The translations under genes were made by a program, and so were the position numbers. 64,000 nucleotides of DNA from Brachionus plicatilis (lineage: Eukaryota > Rotifera > Eurotatoria > Ploima > Brachionidae). The stretch spans positions 157,914-221,913 of the forward strand of contig QEOQ01000256.1 in the NCBI GenBank assembly GCA_010279815.1. Direction: 5' to 3'. Under the pieces are notes generated by a model. The model saw only the letters and a program-made list of their open reading frames with translations, was not told where the DNA came from and ran no database searches. Shown piece by piece: positions 54,802 through 64,000 of this stretch; the first letter of the stretch is position 1; each line of letters opens with the position of its first letter.

Positions 54802-57237
54802 ATGAATTTATTTAAAGTGAATATTATATTTTTGATTGCAGCTATTTTGGTTAATCAAAGTTTGGAAAATCTGGATCAGAAATGTGAAAATCTTAACAAA
54901 AATAATTCTTCATGCCACCTTTATTTCACATGCTATCCTGGAAAATCCAATCTAACAACAGTTGATATTTACCTCGACAGAGTGACAAGTTTGGATAAAG
55001 ACTTTTTTCAACATATAAACATCAGCAATCTAATCCTGAAAAATTGTAAATTTGATGCAAATATTTCAAAAAATTTATTTCAAAGTGTTGAAAGCATAGA
55101 AAATTTTAGCCTAATGAATGTTGGAAATGTAATCGATTTACTGAACAGCACTTATTTAACAAACAAAGTGATAAACCTAAAAATGTCATCAATAAAAATG
55201 AATCAAATCGACCTGATATTAAAAATTGTAAATAATTTAAAAATAAAAAAGTTTGAACTTTCGGAAATCAAAGAAAACGATCTAAAGCTCAATCTCCAAA
55301 GTCTTGGTTTTATTCACGAACTTTCCATTAGGTATAGTTCAATTGTGAATTTAACAGTTGAACTAAGTCAAAAATTAAACAAATTAGATCTTCTAAGCAA
55401 CCAAATACGGCAAATAAAATTTTTAAATTACAATTTTTCTAAATTGAAAATGATTAATTTAAACTTCAATAAGCTGGAGCAGATTTCACAATTGATCCTG
55501 CCAAATTTGGTTCATATTGCGATTAGTGATAACAATTTAAAAGAATGTGCATTCTTGGAAAATTTATTTGGTTTAAAAATTATTGAATTGTCAAATAATA
55601 AGATAAATTCGTCTATTTTTAATTTTCCAAATATTGAATCATTATATTTCGAATCAAATTTTTTGGACCAAACAACTGTTTTTAAAAACATGATCTATCT
55701 TCAGCAATTAAATTTGAAAAAAAATTTTTTCAAAAATTTTACAAATTACAATTTACAAAATGTAAGTAATTTGAAAAGTTTAGATTTGATGCAAAATTTA
55801 TTAGAAGTTTTCGATCTTGATGTGCCAAGTCTAAAAAACTTGTATCTTAATCATAATTTTTTAAAAATTCTCGACATCCCATTTGATTTGTTTTATTTAG
55901 ATCTTTTTGACAATCAATTAAAGTCTTTCAGATTCAAAAAGGTGACGAAAATTTTTTTGAACTCGAATGGCATAAAATTTTTGTCAAACGAAAATTTAGA
56001 TGGTCTGAAAAATGTCTCGGAACTATACTTGGCCTCAAATTCAATCGAGTCTTTAGAATTTCCGCGTTTTGAATTTTTGAAAAATTTGATTCTTTTTTCC
56101 AATAAATTAAAAAGAGTGGAAAAAAATTTTTTTAAAAATTTATTCAATCTAGAAGAATTAAACTTGAATTCGAACCTAATCGAATTTATTGAATCGGACA
56201 GCTTTATTTTTAATTCCAGATTAAAAAAGCTTGTTTTATCAAATAACAATCTGTACCATCTTCCAGAATTGCACGCATTCAAATCACTGGAGTTTTTTTT
56301 GTTTATCAACAAGCCAACTTTTGACCAGCTGGATTCATTGAACATTTCAAGTGAAAAAAAAATTTATCTAGATCTGAGATTCAATAGTTTTAATCAATAT
56401 TCGCCAAGACTTTTCTGCTCCAATTCACAAAATTTAGAGGTTTATTTGACGCGAATTGATAACATGGACACCTGTATTCTCAAACAACTGACCAACAACC
56501 CAAATTTGACTCTTAGATTGGAAACAGCTAGTTGCCAAATTGAATACTTGGCTAAAAAGTATCAAATAAATTTAAAATATGATTTTATTGAGAAAAATTG
56601 CAAAAAATTTAAGTATGAAAAAAAATGTCAAAAAGATTTATTTGAATGCTCCAAAGATGTTAAGCTTTTTGAAAAGGTAAATTTATGGGGAAAAAATGAT
56701 AAAGATGTTTATGATATTTTACTAGAGACAAAAAAATTAAAAATTTATTTTAAAAATGGAGTGAATTTTAATCGAATAAATATTGAAATTACTTTGTCAA
56801 AAACTAATCAAAAAATCAACTTAAACTCATCCAATATTTGGCAGTTTAAAAATGATTTAATGGAATATTTTGAAATAATAATGTTAGAGGATATGAATTT
56901 TTTTATATTTGAGCCAGAGTCGAAAATTTTCATTTTTTTGTTAATACTAAAAAAAGACTCGTTCAGCATTATTCGTGTAAATCGATCTTTTCTGCCTAAA
57001 ATATCTGCTACAGATTATAATGTTACTCCACTTGGTAATAAAACCACTGAGCTCATTGACTTTTTATCAAAATTGGATATTGATGTTGAAAAAAAAGATT
57101 TTAGTATATATAAAAATATTTATTTTAAAAGATTTTACAATCAAACTTTGTCTTTAAATTTAGCGAACAGAAATGGACTTGCAAAATTGTCTAAAATATT
57201 TTTTATTTTTTTTATGCCACTAATTAATTGCAGATAA
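54802..57237 (+). CDS. Secreted or GPI-anchored leucine-rich-repeat protein B
   Basis: 811 residues in one exon. Signal peptide at 1-19 (MNLFKVNIIFLIAAILVNQS). LRRs run from about 60 to 520 (LKMINLNFNKLEQISQLILP, LKSLDLMQNLLEVFDL, LEELNLNSNLIEFIESDSF). The Cys cap has the same spacing as in protein A (PRLFCSNSQNLE, TCILKQL, SCQIEYLAKKY, NCKKFKYEKKC, LFECSK). A less conserved C-terminal third follows, ending in a hydrophobic tail (IFFIFFMPLIN) that suggests a GPI signal. It is a tandem-type paralogue of 37140-39686, in the same orientation. The gypsy element and receptor gene now lie between them. The role is probably extracellular binding. The minus frame at 55914-56345 is a shadow. Confidence 0.85.
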   Translation: MNLFKVNIIFLIAAILVNQSLENLDQKCENLNKNNSSCHLYFTCYPGKSNLTTVDIYLDRVTSLDKDFFQHINISNLILKNCKFDANISKNLFQSVESIENFSLMNVGNVIDLLNSTYLTNKVINLKMSSIKMNQIDLILKIVNNLKIKKFELSEIKENDLKLNLQSLGFIHELSIRYSSIVNLTVELSQKLNKLDLLSNQIRQIKFLNYNFSKLKMINLNFNKLEQISQLILPNLVHIAISDNNLKECAFLENLFGLKIIELSNNKINSSIFNFPNIESLYFESNFLDQTTVFKNMIYLQQLNLKKNFFKNFTNYNLQNVSNLKSLDLMQNLLEVFDLDVPSLKNLYLNHNFLKILDIPFDLFYLDLFDNQLKSFRFKKVTKIFLNSNGIKFLSNENLDGLKNVSELYLASNSIESLEFPRFEFLKNLILFSNKLKRVEKNFFKNLFNLEELNLNSNLIEFIESDSFIFNSRLKKLVLSNNNLYHLPELHAFKSLEFFLFINKPTFDQLDSLNISSEKKIYLDLRFNSFNQYSPRLFCSNSQNLEVYLTRIDNMDTCILKQLTNNPNLTLRLETASCQIEYLAKKYQINLKYDFIEKNCKKFKYEKKCQKDLFECSKDVKLFEKVNLWGKNDKDVYDILLETKKLKIYFKNGVNFNRINIEITLSKTNQKINLNSSNIWQFKNDLMEYFEIIMLEDMNFFIFEPESKIFIFLLILKKDSFSIIRVNRSFLPKISATDYNVTPLGNKTTELIDFLSKLDIDVEKKDFSIYKNIYFKRFYNQTLSLNLANRNGLAKLSKIFFIFFMPLINCR

Positions 57238-58500
57238 ATAACATGAAAATGTTCTTTTAAACTTCCATATCTCGAATCTTAAAAATCAAATGTTTTAAAA
57301 TCTTAACTAAAAAATAAATAATGAAAGAAAAAAACCTAACCATATTGTGCTTTTTATTTTTTTTATTTTATTTTTTTACAACACCCTCGCGGTGTTTACT
57401 GAATAAATTATTATTATTGTGCTGATTAATTGTGTTACTATTTTCAAAAAATCAAATTTCAAAATAAATGCCCCGTTTTTATTTTTTTGATTATTTGATC
57501 CAAAATTCTAGACTAGACTCTAATAAAATTTGAAAATTAAAAAAAAAATCTTTATTTATTCAATAACATTTTAATCAAAAAGATTCCAAACGGCGACTTA
57601 CTGAATGTTTAAAACTTTTAATATTTGTTAATTATCACCTAAACTTATTTATTTGAATTCTTTTTTATATTTTAAGTTATCAAATTTTTATTATATCTTT
57701 TTTTTTAAATAATATGAAAAATTGAGTCCCTCTGGGGATTCTCTGAAATGATTTTAGCAGAATTTGAAATGCGAAATTTATGAAAATTGCCTAAAATGAG
57801 GTTAATGCTAGAAGTAGTGTTAGATAGCAGTCACATTTTTGGACCGTCAAAATAACCGTCCAAAACTGAGCCGAATGACAAAGATTCTGTGAAATCTTTA
57901 TGTTTGCTTTAATGAGCAAAAATTTAACAAAAAAAATACATATATATATTTAATTGTCGTTAAAAATAAAAATTTTAAGTCTTTTTAAAAAAAAATAAAA
58001 TTATTAGATAAATAAAAAAAATTCATTTTAAAATTTTAAAAAAATAGTACAAATTTTCTAGAAAATAATTTGAATAAACCTAGAAATAAACTTTAAATAG
58101 GCAAAAAAAAATTATAAAATGTAATCATAATTTAGAAAGTTTAAGACAAAATGATTACATATTTACAACGAACTACACCACAACCACTAAAAGATAAAAA
58201 TCGGTTTTTTGTCTAATAAAAAAATGTTTTTCTATTTTGAATTTTTAATAACCTTTGAGTTATTTAATTTTAGTGAGATAAATTTTAATAATTTGTTTTT
58301 TTTTTCAAAAAAATGATTATTTTGTTAATTATTTTAATAACTAATAACGATGTTACAAATGATCAGTTCACGGAAAATTGAAGTTTAAGATCCAGATCAA
58401 AAGATAAAAATATAAATTGTAATATTTTTTTTAATAATAGAGAAAGAATAAATTTTTTCAAAAGCATTTACTTGACATTTCATGTCAAGTTTGTTTTCAT
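57238..58500. other. Spacer with short LINE-like tail and MITE scraps
   Basis: At 57378-57420 a small stem (CACCCTCGCGGTG) followed by TTTACTGAATAAATTATTATTATTG resembles a LINE/SINE 3' end. At 57838-57885 GGACCGTCAAAATAACCGTCC belongs to the 13105-13595 foldback family. A TA dinucleotide run is near 57940. No gene was recognised. Confidence 0.45.
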
Positions 58501-58504
58501 ATTT

Positions 58505-58712
58505 AGAATTTTAAAAAGTCCCTTTTTATTGAACTTTAATAGGTTTGAATATTTAATAGATTTTAATGAAAACTAACTTTTAAAGACAAATAAATTAACT
58601 GTTTTAAAATTTAAAAATTATTTAAGTGGAAAAATAAAATTATTTAAGTTTGAATTAATGGATATAAAAGTTATAAATTTGAATTTGTGAATTAACTTAA
58701 CCTGAATTATCC
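58505..58712 (+). repeat. Dispersed repeat family, copy 3 (truncated)
   Basis: It follows 7725-7910 block by block (TCCCTTTTTATTGAAC, AATTAACTGTTTTAAAATTT, ATAAAAGTTATAAATTTGAA, TGTGAATTAACTTAACCTGA) and stops where the other copies continue into the ATCAATCATTTTG block. Confidence 0.6.
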
Positions 58713-58762
58713 AAATTCATTAATTCTTGCATGTGCACAATACTTGACTTGAGTTTTTCATA

Positions 58763-59176
58763 CCGTAAACTCGAAGATACAACTGCGGGGTTAAAAAACG
58801 AAAATTCAGTTTAAATGCAGTCATTACACATGTGTTTTAAATTTTTTTCAAAAATATTTTAAAGAAAGAACTAAATTGAATTTTCTTTTGTAATGTTTCA
58901 TTAAATATGCAAAAGATTTTTTTTCTCTAAAAAATACAAAATTTTATTTTTATTAGAAAAATTGTTTTTTGGATTAAATGCGATGAATTTTAGACTTTTT
59001 TTTGAGAAAAAAAAATTATTTTTTGCACATTTAATGAGACATTAAAAAAGAATTTTTAATTTAAGTCCGTCCTTAAAATTATTGTTGAAAAAAATTCGTA
59101 ACACATGTAAAAAATGACTCCATTTAAACTGAATTTTCGTTTTTTAACCATGCAGTATAAAAACCCGAGTTTACGG
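58763..59176. mobile_element. TA-flanked palindromic MITE (CCGTAAACTCG ends)
   Basis: Arms of about 200 bases (58763-58960 and 58985-59176) are inverted copies. They share CCGTAAACTCG at the ends and AAAACGAAAATTCAGTTTAA, ACATGTGTT and ATTAAATATGCAAAA-type blocks inside. TA lies on both sides (58761-58762 and 59177-59178). Almost the whole element is stem. Confidence 0.75.
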
Positions 59177-59378
59177 TAGCTAACTTCAAATGAAAATATG
59201 TCTCGTTTAAATATTTAAATTTTAAATTTATAAAAAAATTTTTTACTATTATTTTTAGAAATTCATGCAAACAGAAAATATTTTGGGAATAAAAAATTAA
59301 ATAAAATTATCAAGATTATTTTTAAAGCTGCCAGATTTTAAAATTGATTTGAATTAGATATTTAATCGGGTCTCCCTT

Positions 59379-59945
59379 TTCAACACAAAAAAATAATCAT
59401 CCAACACAATTTCAAAACGCTCAGCACAAAATGATTTCTTTTCAACACAAAAATTAAAATGTGAAAAAAAATGCATTAAACACAAAAATACTTTAAAATT
59501 AGCTACAAAATTTTCAAAGGCTTCAATGTGTAACATTAAACTGGTTAAAAAAATGGCTTGTTGGGAAAATTAAAAAAAAAATTATTCAAGAACTGTTAAA
59601 AAGTTTAGCTTAACAGTAAGAAATGTTCTTGCGAGTTTTTCACTAAATTAGGATATTGTCAACATTTATTGGCATTAAAAAAACTGTTTAAAAAAAAAGG
59701 ACCAATTTGTTAATAAACCTAAAAGACGTAGAGCAAAAAATGCGGAAAAACGGTTTTCTAGAGACTAATTTTTTTAATTTCTCTTCTTTAAGCTTCGAAA
59801 TTTACTTTAACTACCTAACTTCCACTTATGAATATCATCAAATAAAATTTTTAATTAAAAAAAAAATTTCCTTTAAGAATTATTTTCAAACACAATTTTT
59901 TTGTGTTGAATGTTTTTTTTCATTGTGCTAATCAGCAATTGATTG
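59379..59945. repeat. Possible foldback repeat with CAACACAAAAA motifs
   Basis: The left side has repeated CAACACAAAA and CAGCACAAAA motifs (59379-59490). The right side has the inverse motifs TTTTTTGTGTTG, CATTGTGCT and GATTGTGCTG (59895-59950). The two sides could pair. Ends are unclear. The open frames here (59354-59536 minus, 59707-59931 plus) are not supported as genes. Confidence 0.35.
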
Positions 59946-60333
59946 TGCTGAAATAATATTTCCTATTTAATTTTTGAAAAAAAATTAAATTTCTAAAAAT
60001 GAAAAAAGACAACCATATTTGATATTTTTCCCCTATTTTATTTTTTATTTAAATGTTCATTAATTTAATCTTAATTTTCATAAGTCGGTTGTTTTAAGAA
60101 GATTAATGTTTAAAATTTAATTAAAACCATTACATAACATTCTAAATACCAAGAATCACTGCTTATCTAACTTTTATTTATTAAACAAATAAAATATTTC
60201 ACTTGTTAAATGTCAATCTTAATAAATTGTCAACAAGAATAAACATTTGAAAAAGGTCTTTAACAACAGGTACATTATTTAAAATGTCCGCAAATTAAAT
60301 TTTTACCAATTTTATTCTACAAAATAAAAAAAA

Positions 60334-61422
60334 ATGCTCAAAATTTTGTTTCTGTCAATTTTGTCAATTCAACTATCATTTCAATCAGATGCCTCAGATT
60401 TATCCCAAGATTATCTCCAAGGAACTTTTAAAGATGTAAATTCTGAATACTTTACTCAACTATCTTTACTTGACTTTTACCAAGGAACCTTTGCGAAAAG
60501 CCGAGGACTGGACTTTTTCAAGCATGATGGTCATGAACGGAGACCAAGCTTCAAAATATAAATCTTACTCTTCAAATTGGATTGATGAACCGGCCAGATT
60601 TTTACCCAAGTATGCCAAAGAACAGCCTCGTAAAATAATAAGCGAGTTTTATCCTACAAATCAGTCAGCAAGATGGCCGGATAATTTGGTTCCTTACCAA
60701 ATTATTCCTGAACTAAGTAAAATTTAAAAATTTAAAATTAATTTTTTTATTAAAAACTAAACTAATCAATCAAGTGAATAATGCATTCATGAATATGTCA
60801 ATTCACAATGCCATTGAGCATTGGCAAAGGCTCACCTGCATTAAATTCGAAGAATACCAACCTTCGAAACATTCTGGAACCCATGAGGCAGTAGTAGAAT
60901 TTGTCAAAACCAATATGGGATGCTATTCAGAAATCGGCTATCCGAATTTTTTCATGAGAATACCAAACTTTTTGGTCAAAAGGCGCATCTTTTTAGAGCA
61001 AAATTGTCTCAGAGGACAAATAATCCATGAAATAGGACACACAATTGGGTTTTTTCACGAACATTCTAGAAACGATCGTGACAATTATGTTGACATTAAA
61101 TGGGAAAATATAGCATTTCCATTTTTTAATAGACTTAACTTTGAAAAAGCAGGCGAAGCCCTTGAGAAAGATTATTTAAATGTACCATACGATCTAGGCT
61201 CAGTTATGCATTATCCCGCCAATGTAAACAGCATTGATTTTTTTTTCATTAACATTAATTGTTTTTTAAAAGGCTTTTTCAATGAGTTTTCTGAAAACAA
61301 TCGAACCGAAAGATAAAAATCTTGAGTTTTTGCTCGGAAACAGAGAAGGTCTTTCATTTTATGATGCCAAAATGGCAAATTTGGCCTACAAATGCTCAAG
61401 TGATTTTTTAATTTTTGCTTAA
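60334..61422 (+). CDS. Astacin-family zinc metalloprotease, four exons
   Basis: Exons 60334-60435, 60485-60716, 60775-61223 and 61273-61422. Introns are 49, 58 and 49 bases, all GT..AG with phases that fit, giving 310 residues. Signal peptide (MLKILFLSILSIQLSFQSDA), a propeptide, then the catalytic domain opening with ARWPDNLVPYQI. The zinc site is HEIGHTIGFFHEHSRNDRDN: the three His ligands, the catalytic Glu, and the family Glu-His-x-Arg. The Met-turn is SVMHY. The C-terminal end AFSMSFLKTIEPKD, LLGNREGLSFYDAKMANLAY and KC matches the family. The protein is therefore secreted as a zymogen and cleaved to act on extracellular proteins, in digestion, matrix or development. No EGF, CUB or ShK domain follows. 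The first intron explains what looks like a frameshift near 60470. Confidence 0.9.
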
Positions 61423-62538
61423 ATATTGTTTTTGAATAAGTATTTAAATATTTTTGAATTAGAAATTCAATAATATTTGTAAAAAAAAGTTAAAAATTTT
61501 AGGATAATTGAATTTATGTTCAAATCAAATAAATCGACTTTTAATTTGAAAAAAAAACTAGGTTGATTTTGAAATTTAAATAAATAAAAAACAAAATATT
61601 AATTTGATTTAGATTTAAAAAAATCATCGAAAATTTAATATTGAGCCTATTTAAATTTTGACATCGAAAAAAAAATTGTACAGATATCTTTGTTTGTCTT
61701 CCAAAAATCAAAAGGATCTTAATTCTTAGGAGGATTCAAGTTATATTACCTTTTTCAATTTCTTTCTTTGATAATGCCAAAATTTGGAAAATGCTTCTTT
61801 TAAATTTGGAGCATGATTTTTTGAGCCAACTTATGAATCATCAGTGTAATATCTAATATTTTTTTTGTTCTACTTTCAGTAAAAAAAATTATTTGGAAAT
61901 AAGTCATAGACAATTATTTTAATTTTTCGTTATTACAAATTAAAAATTAAATTTTGAAATTTTTTGAATTTGAAATCTTGCTTTTTTTATACAGTAAATT
62001 CAAATAAGAAATTAAGTAATCTTTTAAAATTGATTATGAAAGGAAATTTTTTTGATATTTAATTTTTTTTATTTAAACGTTTAAATATTGTTTAAAAACA
62101 TGCTCAATTTCAAATCTTTTACTACACAAATTCTTCATCATTTTTGAGGACATCGTTGTAATTTCAATCTTTTAGAAAAAAAAATCGAACAATTAAGAAC
62201 TATTAAATTATTTTGAAAAAATGAAGTAAAAAAGAATTGTTTTAAATAAATACTTTTTTTCTCTTCTTTTTCTGAACCATTAAAAATACCATATCATCCA
62301 AATACAATGTTGACTCTCCGGGTATTAATTTTAAAATATTTTCATTAGTTTTTTCATCTCTTTCCGATAATTCTTATGCTTTTCTACATTCAAATCGTTT
62401 ATTTTAATTGATCTGATTCTTTTTTAATTAGGTTTTTTTTTAGTTGATAATTTTTTAAGGCTTATTTTTTTTCACCAAAAAATATACCATTAAACAAAAA
62501 ACATTTATCTCTTATAAAAAATTGTCTATTAATTAGGT
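61423..62538. other. Spacer with one protein-like scrap
   Basis: The AT-rich stretch contains AATAAA near 61528 and 61580, possible polyadenylation signals of the astacin gene. On the minus strand 62373-62242 reads ERDEKTNENILKLIPGESTL then YLDDMVFLM and a Lys-rich end with stop. The IPGE...Y block recalls Pif1/Helitron helicases, but the match is too short to assign. Confidence 0.35.
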
Positions 62539-64000
62539 TCAATTTATCTGTCTGATATAAATGTTAATGAATAAACTTCTCTTGTTTATCTTATTAGCAA
62601 CTGTACGCAAAGCAATTTTATTTGTTATTTGATCGATATCAATATTCAATGGTCCATGATAAAGCTCTAGATCACATGCTCTTAAACAATCTTGCAAAAT
62701 TCCGTGTTTAGTCGTGATTTCATAAAAGTCATTAGATTTAGGTCGTATAATACCCGGGAGTCTTGGAAGATCAGTTCCACCTCTATCAATTCTTGGAATT
62801 CTAACACTTATTTTGTCTCCAACACTAAACTCTAGTGTACGTTTGTTTCTTTTTTTGTTATGCTTTTCTATCATTTTTGTTGCAGCTTTTTCTTGGTTTT
62901 GTTTTACACATGCTCTTAACAGCCTAAAACGAGTAATCCTAGAAACTGGTAGAATCGCTGATGGCTCGGCTAATTGCTGAGCTAGTGGTACAGTTGGTTC
63001 ACTCGGTTCAATAGTTAATGGTTCAGTTGGTTCACTCGGTTCAATAGTTAGTGGTTCAGTTGGTTCTGTAATTAAGTCATTTTTATCAATATTTATTTCG
63101 CATTCATTGTTATCTTGTATTAATAACTCGACAATTTTTTTATTATTTCCAAAATTAGGTTTCATATTGTACACAATTTCAAAAGGCATTTCTTTTGTAA
63201 CTAAAAAAATAAAAAATTAAAAAACAGATTAATTGATTAATTGAATTTACCTGAACTTTCTTGAGTGTTTAAATTATACATTATTTTTGGTAATAATTTT
63301 ACCCAGTTATTTGTATCAAACTGAGTCATCATTGCAGCTATCATCCTTTCAAGGGTTCCATTTCCTTGTTCGACAAGACCTTAACTTTGTGGATGCCTAG
63401 GTCTACCATGAACTATTTTACAATTTCCATCCCATGATTCAATCAATGATAGCATCAAAACGTTTTTAAATTCTTTTCCATTATCACTTTGCCAAATATA
63501 AGGTAATCCAAAATAAGCAAAAACTCTTTCTTCAACACCATTTACTACTTCCTCTGCACATTTATTAACTAAAGCCCACACAATGTGAAACTTTGTGAAA
63601 TGATCCATTACATGAGCTAACCATTTATAAATTTTTCCATCAACTTCGCATGGCTTATGTCTCATGTCAACTAAATCAATTTGAAATCTGGATAAAAAAT
63701 CATCCGATCTAACCGGTTTAACACGGCCTTGACCAACCTGAATTGATTTCAAATTACAAATAGGACAAAATTTGATAAATGTTGCAATTATTGTTCTAGG
63801 GATTCCATAATAACTATGTCTAATATTGCTTTCTATTTTATTTATTCCAACATGTCTTCGTTGTACTGAGTGAAGTTGGTAAAGTATATCGAAAAAGTCG
63901 TCTACTACTGCAACAGGTAAATTAACTTAATTTTTTCGTTTCTTAAATTGTCGATAAAGTACTTTCTTACCGTTTTCTTCTTGTAAATTATATTGTTATT
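62539..64000 (-). pseudogene. KRBA2/Ginger-type integrase gene, two stops, partial at right edge
   Basis: The minus strand reads from the window edge: LQEENGKKVLYRQFKKRKN, a stop at 63927-63929, then DDFFDILYQLHSVQRRHVGI, GIPRTII and FCPIC (zinc-binding H..H..C..C). The core has FQIDLVDMRH (first Asp), WQSDNGKEF (second Asp) and GLVEQGNGTLERM (catalytic Glu). HPQS there is followed by a TAA at 63381-63383. A 50-base GT..AG intron (63250-63201) joins QESS to VTKEMPFEIVYN in frame. Beyond it come a short tandem repeat (SEPTEPLTIEP, 62990-63065), then VGDKISVRIPRIDRGGTDLP and KHGIL. All catalytic residues survive and only two stops break it, so it died recently, or the stops are sequence errors. 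It belongs to the same group as 51998-53050. Confidence 0.8.

Noticed and set aside
55914..56345. 143-codon minus-strand frame inside LRR gene B
   Set aside because: Antisense shadow rich in Phe, Ser and Leu from A/T-rich LRR codons.

Overview
The window is very AT-rich, repeat-dense eukaryotic DNA from a small invertebrate. Recurring tiny introns (about 40-60 bases, GT..AG), the gene content (astacin protease, phospholipid scramblase, bZIP factor, secreted LRR proteins, orphan GPCR) and the transposons (Ty3/gypsy, CR1/jockey-like LINEs, KRBA2/Ginger-type integrases, hAT and MULE debris) fit a rotifer of the Brachionus type. That taxon is inference. There are two assembly gaps (32913-33133 and 45048-45112).

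Layout: 0.5-0.7 kb is a decayed coding fragment. A phospholipid scramblase gene (minus, seven coding exons seen between 2442 and 3389) carries two frameshifts and lacks a recognisable last exon. A purine-rich foldback element lies just beyond its last visible donor. From 4.9 to 6.6 kb is a nest of transposons, with hAT-type elements (8-bp target duplications) inside a long-inverted-repeat element that also holds MULE transposase debris. A bZIP gene (8496-9002, plus) and a laminin-EGF membrane protein gene (9214-10746, minus) converge. From 11 to 31 kb there are dispersed repeats, palindromic MITEs and LINEs, including a nearly complete CR1/jockey-like copy at 23.3-25.9 kb.

At 31197-31944 (minus) six small exons join in phase into a 155-residue protein of unknown family. 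Two paralogous secreted LRR genes (37140-39686 and 54802-57237, both plus) flank a decayed Ty3/gypsy element (41598-45911), an orphan 7TM receptor (46823-47923, minus), a possible Tudor-like pseudogene broken by a MITE, and an internally deleted integrase transposon with 48-bp inverted repeats. An intact four-exon astacin gene (60334-61422, plus) is followed by a KRBA2-type integrase pseudogene on the minus strand that runs off the right edge.

The host genes are independent loci; nothing suggests an operon or shared pathway. The clearest theme is the density of palindromic MITE families. Several have readable target duplications, and three unrelated ones share TA-flanked CCGTA termini. I saw no CRISPR array and no tRNA or rRNA gene.
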